A stretch of DNA of 64,000 nucleotides from Siphonodentalium dalli (lineage: Eukaryota; Mollusca; Scaphopoda; Gadilida; Siphonodentaliidae): contig CP136063.1 of NCBI GenBank assembly GCA_032622095.1, positions 66,665,897-66,729,896 on the forward strand, in the 5' to 3' direction. Position 1 is the first letter of the stretch. Every line of letters starts with the position of its first letter. The notes under the pieces were generated by a model that saw only the letters and a program-made list of their open reading frames with translations, made no database searches and had not been told where the DNA came from. Position numbers and translations under genes: made by a program. Shown one piece after another: positions 1 to 12,282 of the stretch.

Positions 1-2611
1 AAAATTTGTCAAGAATGTTAATAATGACATGTAGATGGGAACGAGTCATTTTGGGGTCAATCGGCCAAAAAACATGGCCGCCAGCAGCCATCTTGGATTT
101 TACTCTTTGTATGACTAAATCCTTTAGCACGGGCTACAGGCCGTACCTTTAGTCTGATCATCATAAAATTTGTCATGGCTGTTGAAATTGGAATGTAGAT
201 GGGAACGAGTAATTTTGGGGTCATTCGGCCAATAAACATGGCCGCCAGTGGCCATCTTGGATTTCAAAATTTAATCCATTAGCACGGGCCACAGGTCGTA
301 CTGTTTGTCTGATCATCATAAAATTTGTTATGGATGTTAACAATGACATGTAGATGGGAACGAGTAATTTTGGGGTCATTCGGCCAAAAAACATGGTCGC
401 CAGCAGCCATCTTGGATTTTACTCTTTGTATGACTAAATCCTTTAGCACGGGCTACAGGTTGTACCTTTAGTCTGATCATCATAAAATTTGTCGTGAATG
501 TTAATAATGACATGTAGATGGGAACGAGTCATTTTGGGGTCATTCGGCAGAAAAACATGGCCGCCAGCAGCCATCTTTGATTTTACTCTTTGTATGACTA
601 AATCCTTTAGCACGGGCTACAGGTCGTACCTTTAGTCTGATCATCATAAAATTTGTCATGGCTGTTGAAATTGGAATGTAAATGGGAACGAGTAATTTTG
701 GGGTCATTCGGCAGAAAAACATGGCCGCCAGCAGCCATCTTTGATTTTACTCTTTGTATGACTAAATCCTTTAGCACGGGTTACAGGTCGTACATTTAGT
801 CTGATCATCATAAAATTTGTCATGGCTGTTGAAATTGGAATGTAAATGGGAACGAGTCATTTTGGGGTCATTCGGACAAAAAACATGGCCACCAGTGGCC
901 ATCTTGGATTTCAAAATTTAATCCATTAGCATGGGCCACAGGTCGTACTGTTCGTCTGATCATCATGAAATTTGTCATGGTTGTTAATATTGGATTTTAC
1001 TCTTTGTATGACTAAATTCTTTAGCATGGGCTACAGGTCGTACCTTTAGTCTGATCGTCATAAAATTTGTCATAGATGTTAATAATGACATGTAGATGGG
1101 AACGAGTCATTTTGGTGTCATTCGGCCAAAAAACATGGCCACCAGCAGCCATCTTGGATTTTACTCTTTGTATGGCTAAATTCTTTAGCATAGGCTACAG
1201 GTCGTACCTTTAGTCTGATCATCATAAAATTTGTCATGGCTGTTGAAATTGGAATGTAAATGGGAACGAGTAATTTTGGGGTCATTCGGCAGAAAAACAT
1301 GGCCGCCAGCAGCCATCTTTGATTTTACTCTTTGTATGACTAAATCCTTTAGCACAGGCTACAGGTCGTACATTTAGTCTGATCATCATAAAATTTGTCA
1401 TGGCTGTTGAAATTGGAATGTAAATGGGAACGAGTCATTTTGGGGTCATTCGGACAAAAAACATGGCCACCAGTGGCCATCTTGGATTTCAAAATTTAAT
1501 CCATTAGCATGGGCCACAGGTCGTACTGTTCGTCTGATCATCATGAAATTTGTCATGGTTGTTAATATTGGATTTTACTCTTTGTATGACTAAATTCTTT
1601 AGCATGGGCTACAGGTCGTACCTTTAGTCTGATCGTCATAAAATTTGTCATAGATGTTAATAATGACATGTAGATGGGAACGAGTCATTTTGGTGTCATT
1701 CGGCCAAAAAACATGGCCACCAGCAGCCATCTTTGATTTTACTCTTTGTATGGCTAAATTCTTTAGCATAGGCTACAGGTCGTACCTTTAGTCTGATCAT
1801 CATAAAATTTGTCAAGGCTGTTGAAATTGGAATGTAAATGGGAACGAGTAATTTTGGGGTCATTCGGCAGAAAAACATGGCCGCCAGCAGCCATCTTTGA
1901 TTTTACTCTTTGTATGACTAAATCCTTTAGCACGGGCTACAGGTCGTACATTTAGTCTGATCATCATAAAATTTGTCATGGCTGTTGAAATTGGAATGTA
2001 AATGGGAACGAGTCATTTTGGGGTCATTCGGACAAAAAACATGGCCACCAGTGGCCATCTTGGATTTCAAAATTTAATCCATTAGCATGGGCCACAGGTC
2101 GTACTGTTCGTCTGATCATCATGAAATTTGTCATGGTTGTTAATATTGGATTTTACTCTTTGTATGACTAAATTCTTTAGCATGGGCTACAGGTCGTACC
2201 TTTAGTCTGATCGTCATAAAATTTGTCATAGATGTTAATAATGACATGTAGATGGGAACGAGTCATTTTGGTGTCATTCGGCCAAAAAACATGGCCACCA
2301 GCAGCCATCTTGGATTTTACTCTTTGTATGGCTAAATTCTTTAGCATAGGCTACAGGTCGTACCTTTAGTCTGATCGTCATAAAATTTGTCATGGATGTT
2401 AACGATGACATGTAGATGGGATACAATCATTTTGGGGTCATTCGGCCGAAAACATGGCCGCCAGCAGCCATCTTGGATTTTACTTTTCTCTTCATGTCTA
2501 TAAACTAGTATTAGACATTCAACTTTCCACATTCCTAATCGCTCCATTGACTGTAATACATTAAATTATTCCCTTTCCAAGTTGAGCTACAGTGTCATTG
2601 ACACTTTCATT
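1..2611 (+). repeat. Family-A repeat array, higher-order tandem, left end outside window
   Basis: Degenerate monomers of roughly 165 bp, each with the blocks GGGCTACAGGTCGTACC, TGATCATCATAAAATTTGTC, GACATGTAGATGGGAACGAG, TTTTGGGGTCATTCGGCC, ACATGGCCGCCAG and CATCTTGGATTTTACTC. From about 540 to 2340 the monomers form a higher-order unit of exactly 578 bp. The variant TTCGGACAAA sits at 871, 1449 and 2027, and the frame-bearing block starts at 540, 1118 and 1696. The array ends in a terminal module (2512-2611) with CAAGTTGAGCTACAGTGTCA and TTGACACTTTCATT, seen at four other places in the window. The short minus-strand frames here are repeat by-products, not genes. Confidence 0.93.
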
Positions 2612-3006
2612 GAAGGAAAATATTACAATATATCACTGAGTAATGCCATCCGTGAAAAAATGATGGACTGCGATTAGACGTAATCACTTAACTAGTATAA
2701 ACTCCAAATTACATCATACACAGTGCCGGGGAGACCTCCAGATGGGAAAACAGTACAATGCGGCAATTGCCCCATCAATTGAGCTCCATAAATAACAAAT
2801 TTAGTTGTTTGTCAACATAAACTGGAAAGAATGTGCCGATTCAAAAATATTCGAATAGGAGAGCCGATTCGTTATCACCCCGAATCTGGTCACCGATGTT
2901 GACACGGAATCGAAGCTTCGCAGGACCCTAATGTAACATCATACAGCATGGATCGCATGTAGAAGTTATTTATCACTTATTAATGCGACGCAGAGCTAAA
3001 TATACC
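2612..3006. other. Unassigned intronic sequence of eIF4G
   Basis: AT-rich sequence between the family-A array and the next tandem repeat. No exon, repeat unit or recognisable element was found. It should lie in the intron preceding the first visible eIF4G exon. Confidence 0.6.
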
Positions 3007-3345
3007 GAGCTTTTTTTGCTACATTTTTTGTGCCAAACTTGGCACAGATATTTAATACCATGGGTACATGTGCACCTGCGATTATGAGGTCTCTTTGACT
3101 TTTTTTTCCTGGAAATATGCCCCTTTTTCAACTTTGAAAATTTTCAATACAGGGGTATACCTTTGTCTGAGCTGTTATTCCTACATTTTTTGGTTAATTG
3201 TTTTAAAACTTGGCACAGATATTTAGTAACGTGGAAATCTGCTCACCTGCGATTAAGAGGTCTGTCCGACTTTTATGTTGAGTTATCCCTCTTTTTGTTC
3301 AATACAAGCTGAATTTTCAATACAGGGGTATACCTTTGTCCTTCA
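3007..3345. repeat. Two tandem copies of a ~165-170 bp unit upstream of an eIF4G exon
   Basis: The blocks CTACATTTTTTG, ACTTGGCACAGATATTTA, CACCTGCGATTA, GAGGTCT and CAATACAGGGGTATACCTTT occur twice in order (about 3017-3171 and 3180-3341). The second copy ends about 45 bp before the splice acceptor at 3386, so it may contribute to the branch-point region of that exon. Confidence 0.85.
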
Positions 3346-3386
3346 AAATGGACACTTTAATGAGTTAGAAATTGGGCTATTTTCAG

Positions 3387-3645
3387 AAAAATCTCATATT
3401 TCTGGTCCTCATGGCAGTGGATCGGCACAGATGGGAGGGAACGATGATGGCTGGAACACTGTCGTTGCCAATAAAACACTAAATCGCATAGATTCTTCCA
3501 AAATGAAGCTTTCTAAAGTGGAGGTTGATGTCGACGATTCAAAAATATCACTAGGTCCATCTGGCGGCACTGGCTGGCGGTTTGGAAGTAGTGGTGGAGG
3601 ATCCAAATCATCTCAAGAAAGGGAGAAACCGCCAAGCTACAACAA
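3387..3645 (+). CDS. EIF4G: eIF4G exon a: linker between MIF4G and MA3 (first exon in window)
   Basis: eIF4G is the scaffold of the cap-binding complex. It binds eIF4A and eIF3 and brings mRNA to the small ribosomal subunit in the cytoplasm. This exon encodes DDGWNTVV (after a Gly/Ser-rich start), matching the conserved DDGGWNTV block after the MIF4G domain of animal eIF4G1, followed by a Ser/Gly stretch with a GWRFGSSGGG segment like the vertebrate W-G-x-GSSGGSG. The acceptor is TTTTCAG (3381-3386) and the donor AA|GTAAG at 3646. The exon starts in phase 1 and ends with two bases of a codon. The next recognised exon starts on a codon boundary, so the two cannot be joined directly: a small exon of length 3n+1 is missing between them, expected to encode the vertebrate NRFSALQ-type segment. 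Upstream exons (PABP-, eIF4E- and MIF4G-coding) lie outside the window. Confidence 0.88.
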
Positions 3646-4141
3646 GTAAGAACCAAATTGAATGTCTGAAAGCAGGAAAGAAATTTCACAACCAATTATT
3701 TTATAACTATTGACCATAGTCATTCCCCAATGTTCTATCTCTGAAATGAAGTTTGTCTCATTTTAATTTATTAATTATAAAAAAATTTATGACAAAAAAT
3801 GCATTGATTGAAAATAATTAGCTTTTTCTGATGATTCTAAGCAATTATTTACGTGGGTAATTTATATTCTTACCACCTGTTACTCTTGATCTTTCAACCA
3901 TGTTTTCTTTCTAATATTGTTGTGGTTATCGGAAGCAATGAATGAGTGTTCAAATCAAAAGACAATAATTGATTATACAATTCATCATTATGTCCTACCA
4001 TGTAGTTCAAAATTTCATTCTGTCTTTCTGTTATTATAAAAAAGTTATATGTGAATATTTATTGGCAGAAATGTGGTTTCCTTTCATTGATGTTTCCATT
4101 GATATTAAAGGTATTCTGCTTTGGGTGATAAATCAGAGCAG

Positions 4142-4293
4142 GATAACAGACGATTCACGCGACCTGGACACAGTCCTGCACGGGGAGATCCCCGAGGGGG
4201 TCGAGGCTCTCAGTCTGGTGGCTTCCACAGAGGTAAACTTCCAAACAGACAATCACAAGAGGATGACAGACACAAAGCCATTGCTATGGCCAG
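4142..4293 (+). CDS. EIF4G: eIF4G exon b: Arg/Gly-rich linker
   Basis: Starts after the acceptor CAGAGCAG (ends 4141) in phase 0 and ends ATG GCC AG|GTGAG, leaving two bases. The reading begins DNRRFTRPGHSPARGD and continues through GGRGSQSGGFHRGK. The DNRR start matches the STDNRR segment of vertebrate eIF4G1, and the RGG-rich composition fits the basic linker before MA3. The two leftover bases join cleanly to exon c at 12283. The downstream intron is almost 8 kb because two large transposons sit in it. Confidence 0.85.
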
Positions 4294-4493
4294 GTGAGTT
4301 ACATCGAATCACTGAAGGAGCTTCCTTTTTAAACTGCAAATGCAATCAATACAATCAGAGCCATGTATCGATTGGCATGGCACATTTAGATGCCGGTACG
4401 ATTTTCAATAATATGTTTAAGGCATCCTCTTTTTTTTGGATGCTCAAACCCTAAGATACGAACTATTTTGTTTATCTGGCCTTATCTTGCAGT

Positions 4494-7400
4494 AATAGTG
4501 TGGTCGTGGGAGAGTTGAACCCGGAAGAAATTGGATACAAGCTGATTTTGGTATCATTCGACGCGGAAAATTACCAGGAACAACATATTCAAAATCCGCA
4601 AAAATCCGCTCATGGGAAAATTCAGGATCCAAGATGGCGTCCAATATGGCCGACACAATAAGTAAATTTCCCATCAGTGCCCAATAACATACGAAACCTC
4701 GGTAAATATGGAACATTTCGCACCAAAACCTGTTCCACATTGACAGTAACACAAGTTAGAACATACATAGTGATAAGCTCGTTGCCTCTGGGGCAGATGG
4801 CTATCACTATGGCCGCCAAATTCGAGAACATTATGATTTTCAAGTGTATATGAATTTTTTTCGAATACAAATGTATATTAATATTGATATCTCTCATTTC
4901 AATACATTTAGTTTTGATATTATGTCATGCAGAAAGGAACCAAGACCAACATATCCAAAATTCACAAAAAAATAGTACACACAGTCAGGATACAAGATGG
5001 CGTCCAAGATGGTTGCCAAAGGGTGATATTTCGTGCCGGTGCCCATTAGCACGCGAACTCCGGTTTATATGGAAACTATCCAGCCAAAACAGAGGCTATA
5101 TTGACTTAAACATGGGACAGACGATACATAAATATAATGTGGTTACCATAGGTGATGATGGATGCCAATATGGCGGCCAAATTTCGGAAATTTGAAAATT
5201 TCAAGCTTATGTCTTTTTTAGACAATTCTCCCAATAACATGTCCAAAGCCACACTTAGTCTCTGCCAAACAACTTGAACAACATACAATAAACCGTAATG
5301 TACTCAGTTATCATCTTCAGCAATGTCAAGCCAGTCTAATGTCCTCTGAGTTTCTTCTGCAGCCTTCTCCGCGACAATCTCAACATGCAACAACACATTT
5401 TAGTCAATATTTGCGATATAAAAACAAGTTACTGCAAAATGGATTCTTGGACGCAACTTGCATTTACAACAAACGAACTTAATAAGTTCACAAGGTGCTG
5501 CATCCTGGTCACTCATACTTGGGACGAGTTCTGATAAATCAACCTTCCATCCCCGTTCCCAAAGGTGCACCAAATCTCAGACTGTGGAAATGAGCCGCCC
5601 TTTCTGTTGGTGAGAGTTTCTGAGGATCGATCGAACCTTTGCTCGACGAAACCATTTCCATAAATTTAGCATAATGTATTCACGATATCGCCAATTTTCC
5701 ATAGTGTAATGCCTCTTTTTTCTTGTTTTTCGTACTTCTGAAAGGAAGTACATATCTTCCATATCTGATGTCCATTGATACATCAATAGAACCAGTATTT
5801 TGATCTCATCTGCAATCATACTCCCTTGTTTGGAATGTCATGCATGTTCAATGACAGAGGCAACTACCAATGTGTCCGCATCTCCTGTACTCTTGTATAT
5901 TGTTTGTCCATCTGCGTTGAGCAGTTGATTCAGCAAATCAATAAACTGACTCTTATTGTTCTCGTTTGAGGGAAAGATATCTTGATTCACATGAACATCT
6001 ATGTGGTCTTTGAGTTGAACATCTGCACATGTTTTCCCACTTCGCCTTCGGTGTTCGTGGTCTTTGATCGATGGATCATTTCCATAATCATCGAACAAAA
6101 TGCACCAACTCCATATTTCGCTCGCACGTACTTAACATATCGGTTAGCTACTTCTCGGTATGTGCATTATTTTGTCCACATAGCTCGTTGGAGGAGAGCC
6201 CCACCATCAATAACAACGATGGCTTGCTCCGGCAGATCACAACCCTGGACAGAATCAATCAACGATTTAGCACGTTTGGGCTGTTGCGAGTTTCCTCGTC
6301 GCATGAATAGTGATGTTGTCAGTTCTTATGAAAAATATTTATCCATCGTGAGAATGGCACAGTTGGATTAAATTGCATTCGATCATTCTCGACTCTGATT
6401 CTAAGATATAAATGGTAAAGAAATTTTATTCCTCTTGATAGAGGATTGATATGTGATACGTATGCTGTTGAGATTTTTGTGGATCTCGAAACCGAATCAA
6501 TACATATAACACCGTTCCCATCACTCGATCTTAACTCAGACGACAGGAAGCGTAGTTTAAATTACCTAAATCACATTTGCTCCTACTTGCCCAAAACTTA
6601 GCGTGCTGTTCACTGGTGGTGTCTCTAGTTTTGGTTAATTCTGTCATAGCATCATGCATCTTGTTGGCACATCTATGCATGCTATATATCCACCGATTTG
6701 GTCACTCATCTACCTCTTGTAAGCCCTCCTCTGCTTTTGATAGAACGCATACTGACATGTTCTATTACAAGATATGTTGACAATCTTGCCCATAAGTTAC
6801 TGCTGCTACGTACAGCATGAAACCCATTTCGAAACACGCGTACAGCCAAATGTGCTATTAAGTAGTTACACCATGTGCTGGAGATACAATCGACAACTCT
6901 TGGCATAGTTGGCAATTTCCTGTCCTCTCTATTCAATGGCATTCTTCAACGTTTGTACATATTCCATATACTGAACCCACAACTTTGCTGTCGGAGATTT
7001 CTCAATAAGCAACAATTTATATTTTCTCAAACATTCCTCGAGTTTCAACAATGGCTGAGACCCAGACACATCAGTTGTATGAATTACTCTACTTTCATTG
7101 GCTTGGTATAAATCACTTATTGCATTCATCTCAACCATCTCGATGCTAGGGATTGTGTTTTCGTCAGACAGATTTATAGCTTCTGTGGCATCGAGCAAAG
7201 CATCGAGCGCGTTCACACTCTGCACTGTTCGGTCACCCCATAGGCTCATCGGACATACCTGTTTCTGTAGATGGCACAATGGTATTTGTAAGAGCAGCAT
7301 CAATACATTAAATGACCGAAATATAGAATATGTATAGTAACAGATCTCCTCCGTACATTGGTACCGTTATGTTTCAACAGGAGAAAAGTTATAAGCTTTC

Positions 7401-8345
7401 AATCCAGTGTGTTGCAAATCAAAGTATGACTACGTGGACATACAGAACCCGAACTGAGATAACACAAGCAATGAAGCTACATGTATATGCGAAAAAGCAG
7501 CCGATAGACGAGACCTATAATGCGCATATGTGAGAACAAGCATATAGCACGTGTTCTGTAACAAATGCTCTTTATTGTATTACAGAGAGACATTGCCTGG
7601 AAGCTTATAGCATATAACTTGTGTTCTATAGTAAACGCTCTTTATTGTAGAACCAACCAATATTTCCAGCCAGCTTATATAGATATCAGTGGTACACATA
7701 AACATGTTTATCGTATATTTTCGCTATATGCACTTACAAATCGCAGTTCTAGTAGATTATATAGACAAATCAAGCACATAAATTCGTCCATGTTAATAAT
7801 CGGTTACATAAATTGATGAACACTGACTTCGAGAGTCAAACATGGGTTGTAATTGAAAGTGATAATTTTGGATATGTTGTTCCTGTGGTTTACTTTACCG
7901 GTTCGAATGATACCAAAATGAGCATGTATACCAGACAAATATGGTATGCCAATATAATTTACTGTTGTCTTAGAAAACTATATGCTTGAAAATTATAATT
8001 TGATCGAATTCGGCGGTTATATGGACAGAAGTCTGTCCCAATTCACAACCAAATTATCTCTATAAATGTTGTAACATATGTTACTATCAATGTGGAATCC
8101 GTTTTGGTGAGATTTGTTCCATATTTACTGAGGGTTTGCGTGTCAATGGGCGTTGACTGGAAAATTATTCATTTGGCGGCCATCTTTTACGCCATCTTGG
8201 ATCCTGAATTTTCCCATGAGCGGATTTTTTCGGATTTTGGATACGTTGTTCCTGAAGCTTTTCCGCGTCGAATAACACCAAAATCAGCTTGTATCCAATT
8301 TCTTCCGGGTTGATCCCCAAATTCAGCTTCAACGACCATACTATA
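4494..8345 (-). mobile_element. 3.85-kb element with ~365-bp terminal inverted repeats carrying a decayed coding gene
   Basis: The left arm (about 4494-4855) and right arm (about 7980-8345) are inverted copies along their length. Shared blocks include AACCCGGAAGAAATTGGATA, CAAGCTGATTTTGGT, ATTCGACGCGGAAAA, TCCGCTCATGGGAAAATTCA and GGATCCAAGATGGCGT. The tips share TAGT[GA]TGGTCGT. A further diverged copy of the arm sequence lies just inside the left arm (4925-5215). The interior holds the minus-strand pseudogene described separately. The element lies in an eIF4G intron in antisense orientation. No clear target-site duplication was found, although TA-rich bases flank both tips. The superfamily is unassigned. 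Confidence 0.8.
5320..7303 (-). pseudogene. Decayed mobile-element gene with nuclease-like GDAD/DD-type region
   Basis: Read on the minus strand, consecutive frame fragments keep one gene order. (1) 7303-6929 ends in SPTAKLWVQYMEYVQTLK. (2) About 6795-6709 reads LSTYLVIEHVSMRSIKSRGG. (3) About 6700-6600 reads MHRCANKMHDAMTELT then TSEQH. (4) About 6230-6190 reads VVIDGGALLQRAMW. (5) 6098-5838 contains RRRSGK, NNKSQFIDLLNQLL and GDADTLVV. (6) 5819-5577 starts near DEIKILVLLMYQWTSD. (7) About 5500-5340 is a Cys-rich tail (CCKCK, then CRGEGC). From memory this order matches a very numerous, unnamed family of proteins in invertebrate genomes. The paired acidic motifs suggest a FEN1/PIN-like nuclease fold, which is inference. 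At least three in-frame stops and several frameshifts make this copy dead. Confidence 0.7.
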
Positions 8346-8512
8346 AGTTACATAGTGTAGGTTTGGCATTCACAGTACACTGAGTACAGTTCTTAGCTCT
8401 GAACATGTGTGCCTTTGCTAATTTTGGTAATGACAAACATGATATCTACTTGAATTTTGATGCCTTAATTGCAAATTATTTTTATGCCTCATCATATTTT
8501 AAGTCATGTATC

Positions 8513-11500
8513 TACAGACCTTCTCAAAAGTAATGGCCCTCCCGACCGCGTTACGACCACGTTGAAGTAACGTTACGACCGCGTTGGCCCAACGCGGTCG
8601 TAACGTTACTCCAACGCGGTCGTAACGTTACTCCAACGCGGTCGAGGAAACCGCCAACGCAACATAACGCGGTCGGCACGACCACCAACGCAACAAACGC
8701 GGTCGAGATAACCGTCAACGCAACAAACGAGGTCGGGAGAATAGCTTATCAACTGTAATAATAATTATTGAATAACATTGTAAACATGAACTTTGAGACA
8801 TGAACTCATTTTATTAAAAAAACATTAAATTGAAAAGAGAAAATGAACGACGGCCACCAATTTTAGTTTCATACAATTTTCTGATAGGAAACAGAACGAA
8901 GTGTTGTAATCAATCGAGCCGGTGACCGTGTGTTTGGCTTGGGTGATGCATGATTTATTGGTGATGTTTTACATTTAGAATTTTTCTGGAAAAAAAGAAT
9001 AAATAAATGCAGATCACATCGATCGCGCTGCACGAATTAATAGAGATGCAATTGAGATTTCTAACAAACAAAAAACTTTGAGTTCACGTCGCAATGTACA
9101 TGTACGTGTATTCTTTGCATATTTAATATTCAGCGTCGCCTCCTAATAAAGGTCAATAACATGTACACCAAGGGTCCGATGTCATTTGAAATCTTCGTGA
9201 GGGTACGATAAAACACACATCTACATTTACACGCACGTTCGTAATTGACACATGATATACATGTACAGTGTTGCAAATAATTTAGAATATTAATTATCCA
9301 TGTGTTGTGAAATACATGTAAAACAAACAGCGCTCAGATTTGGTTACCAGTGATTTGTCACTTTAACCAACAGACCGCGGATCAAAAGCATGCCGCAAAT
9401 GATTGACAGCGGTGTCAATAGACGCAAATGCAATACGGGGCGTGTCTTCGGTAAAGTGGAGAGTGAAACCATGCGACTCAAACGGAATTCTCGATTGAAA
9501 ACGTGCTGTCATAACTTCGTCGGTTTTGATTGGCCACTCGATGAAGTCTTGTTCAGGTGTTACTTTATTCATTGATGATGAAATAACGAAATCATTCGTA
9601 TTCAATGGTGCTTCGAAGAGACCAACAATGTATAATCCGCTATTGTGTAGGCAAGCATATGATAAATATTAACTTTCTTTTTACCGTATTGTTAACTTCA
9701 GTTTTTTTTTCACCGGAATTAAATCACTGCAATTCAATTATTTATTTGTCTTCATCAAATATTTGAAAACAATGTACAATGTACATTTGAAGATCCAAGC
9801 GCCGTCCGACGCAGTAGATACCAAATTAGACAAAATTGTTTTTTTCTAGATTTCCGGGTTATAAAAGAAAACTTTAATATAGTCACCATCAATTATTATG
9901 TCACAGAAATCGCAAAAAAAACACAAAAATGTCCACCATTTTATTATCGATCTATATCTACATACGTTTGTGGTTTTACATTGAAAACGAGTACAAACTA
10001 TCATAATTTAAACGCTCTTTATTACGTACCACATTTCGGTGTTGCCGTGTAAACATGTACGCTCTTTATTAGAAGCGATAATTTGAATTTTTTTGCAAGA
10101 CTGACAACAAGTGAGTTAAATGTATTCTCTTGAAAGCCGATATCTAGTCATCAAAACCTCATATAATAAAAGTTCTTTTGCACATATATTTACAGTATTC
10201 TCCGATATTCGTTATCATTTCTATTGACAAGTACATCGTAAACTATTAACAATTCAAATCACAAGTCTACAGTCGACACATAATGGCTTACCCATTTGAT
10301 TTCAAACGCCGATGCCGGACAAAATATATACGGTAATTTAATGTCCCGCTAAAAAAAAAAAAACACACACCACCACCAGATAATTTCTGTAACTCCACCC
10401 ATATTTGAAAATTGATTGATATGTGTACATGCAGTATGTAAAAATCGGCATGACCGCCAACGCAACAAACGCGGTCAAGTTAACCGTCAACGCAACAAAC
10501 GCAGTCGAGATAACCGTCAACGAAATGGAATGTTTCCAAAATAATACGTTGTTTGCGTGACGAGAGTAATGCATTCTGATTAGTGTTAAATGTTTTACAT
10601 ATAGGCCCACATTTAGATTTTTCCGGGGAAAAAAATTAATAAATAAATGTAGATCACGTTGATCACAACGCGGTCGAGTAAACCGTCACGCAACAAACGC
10701 AGTCGAGATAACCATCAACGAAATGGAACGTTTCCAAAATAATACAATGTTGTTGACGTGATGGGAGTAATGCATGATAGATTTGTGTTAAAATGTTTTA
10801 CATACAATGTATTGGCCCACATTTAGATTTTTTCCGGGAAAAAATAATAAATTAACGTAAATCACGTTGATCGCGCTGCACGAATTAATGGAAATGTAAT
10901 CGAGACTGCTAACAAACAAAACATATTGATGTCACGTCGCTATGTACATGTACATGTATGTGTGTTATTTGAATATTTAATATTCAGCGTCATATCCGTT
11001 TAAATGTCGATTACCTGTACGCTCATGTATAGACCAAGGGTATTGCGTCAGTTCCGATGTCGGCCAAAACTGTATGAAACAATAAAGCGCGTTTATATAC
11101 GCCATAAACAAACGCCATGAAAAATTCCAGAAATGTTCACGTCAACGCTCGTTATGTATACCACTATACACGTGCATGTACATGTAGCATTAAATAAACC
11201 AATAATCATTATAAAATAAACACGATTTGTGATTTATGTTGAAGAATACCATGACTTGATTATTCGGACTTTCATTAGCCTCTCGTCGGTAGTTCGTAAA
11301 ATATTATCCAGATATCAGTGCCCCTTTAATACAAGGAATACATAACTGCCCCATCGCGAACCTCTATTGGACCACGCACGCTGCTGAATGGTGACATTGT
11401 CTCGTTCTTTGAAGTTATTATTAAATTTAGATCAAAGGAATTTCTGCAAGATATTTTTATACCATGTAGCAACTTTGTGAAGATGACTCCTCCTACCAGC

Positions 11501-12101
11501 TTATATTCTGTATTGATTGACTGTGATTCAAACACAGAATTCTCGACTGGACACGTGCAAGCATAACTTTGTCTGTTTTGATTGGCTAGCGGACATCGTG
11601 TGCCGCAATGATCACGCAATGAGGCCGTGTCACTTTCACGATGATGAAATAAACTTACATGTTTCAGTAATTGTCCGCTATTGTATTGGCAAGCATACAT
11701 GTATGGTAAATATTAACTTTAACTTTTTACCGTACTATAGTAGTATATATAAGTTTAATAATTCAGTTAAATTCTGTTTTTCTCACCAGAATTAAATCAC
11801 TGAAATTCAGTTTCTTTATGTGTCCTCATCAAATATTTAAAAACAAAACATATACATTTGAAAACGTGTGTGCGACTGTGCGTTGATCATTAGCGCAACG
11901 TGTTTAACGTAAACGCGGTCTGCGTTAAACTTCAATGCAGTCTGCGTTAAACTTCAACGCGGTCCGTTGATTTCCAACGCGGTCGTAACGTATCAACAAC
12001 GCGTTATCAACGCAAAAAACGCATTACGTTGGCGTTACGACCGCGTTACGACCACGTTGAGGACCGCGTTAAAAGGGCCACTTATTTTGAGAAGGTCTGT
12101 A
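8513..12101. mobile_element. 3.6-kb TA-flanked element with AACGCGGTCG terminal arrays
   Basis: The ends are inverted copies: CAGACCTTCTCAAAA...GGCCCT at 8515 and its complement finishing at 12099, each next to TA (8513-8514, 12100-12101). Inside both ends are arrays of AACGCGGTCG / CGACCGCGTT, interrupted by CAACGCAACAAACG and GTAACGTTA. The interior is itself duplicated. About 8900-9790 and 10740-11870 share blocks such as GATCGCGCTGCACGAATTAA, TATTTAATATTCAGCGTC, TTTTGATTGGC, GGCAAGCATA and GAATTAAATCACTG. A third partial copy lies at about 10440-10735. There is no credible transposase, so this looks like a non-autonomous element. Confidence 0.8.
8566..8610. repeat. 45-bp perfect palindrome in the left CG-rich array
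   Basis: Two 22-bp arms pair perfectly around one central C (8588). The centre reads CGTTGG-C-CCAACG and the arms extend through the CGACCGCG motif to GTAACGTTA. It could extrude as a cruciform. Confidence 0.9.
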
Positions 12102-12282
12102 TAGTAAATCAATATATTTCTTGTTCAGACAAACATTTCAGTCATATAGATTATAGAAGGTTTCATAGACGTTCATTAGCTGGTGTTTTGACGTTTTCTG
12201 CAGATGTATGCCGGGGAAACATTACATGTATTCAAATTTAAGTTAAGATGATTTGTCTCACTACATGCCATTGGTATTTCAG

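Noticed and set aside
540-1878. Repeated 60-residue minus-strand frames (MFFCRMTPK...) as a tandem gene family
   Set aside because: They are one frame of the 578-bp repeat; they lack conserved starts or splice signals, and equivalent frames in other family-A copies are broken at different places.
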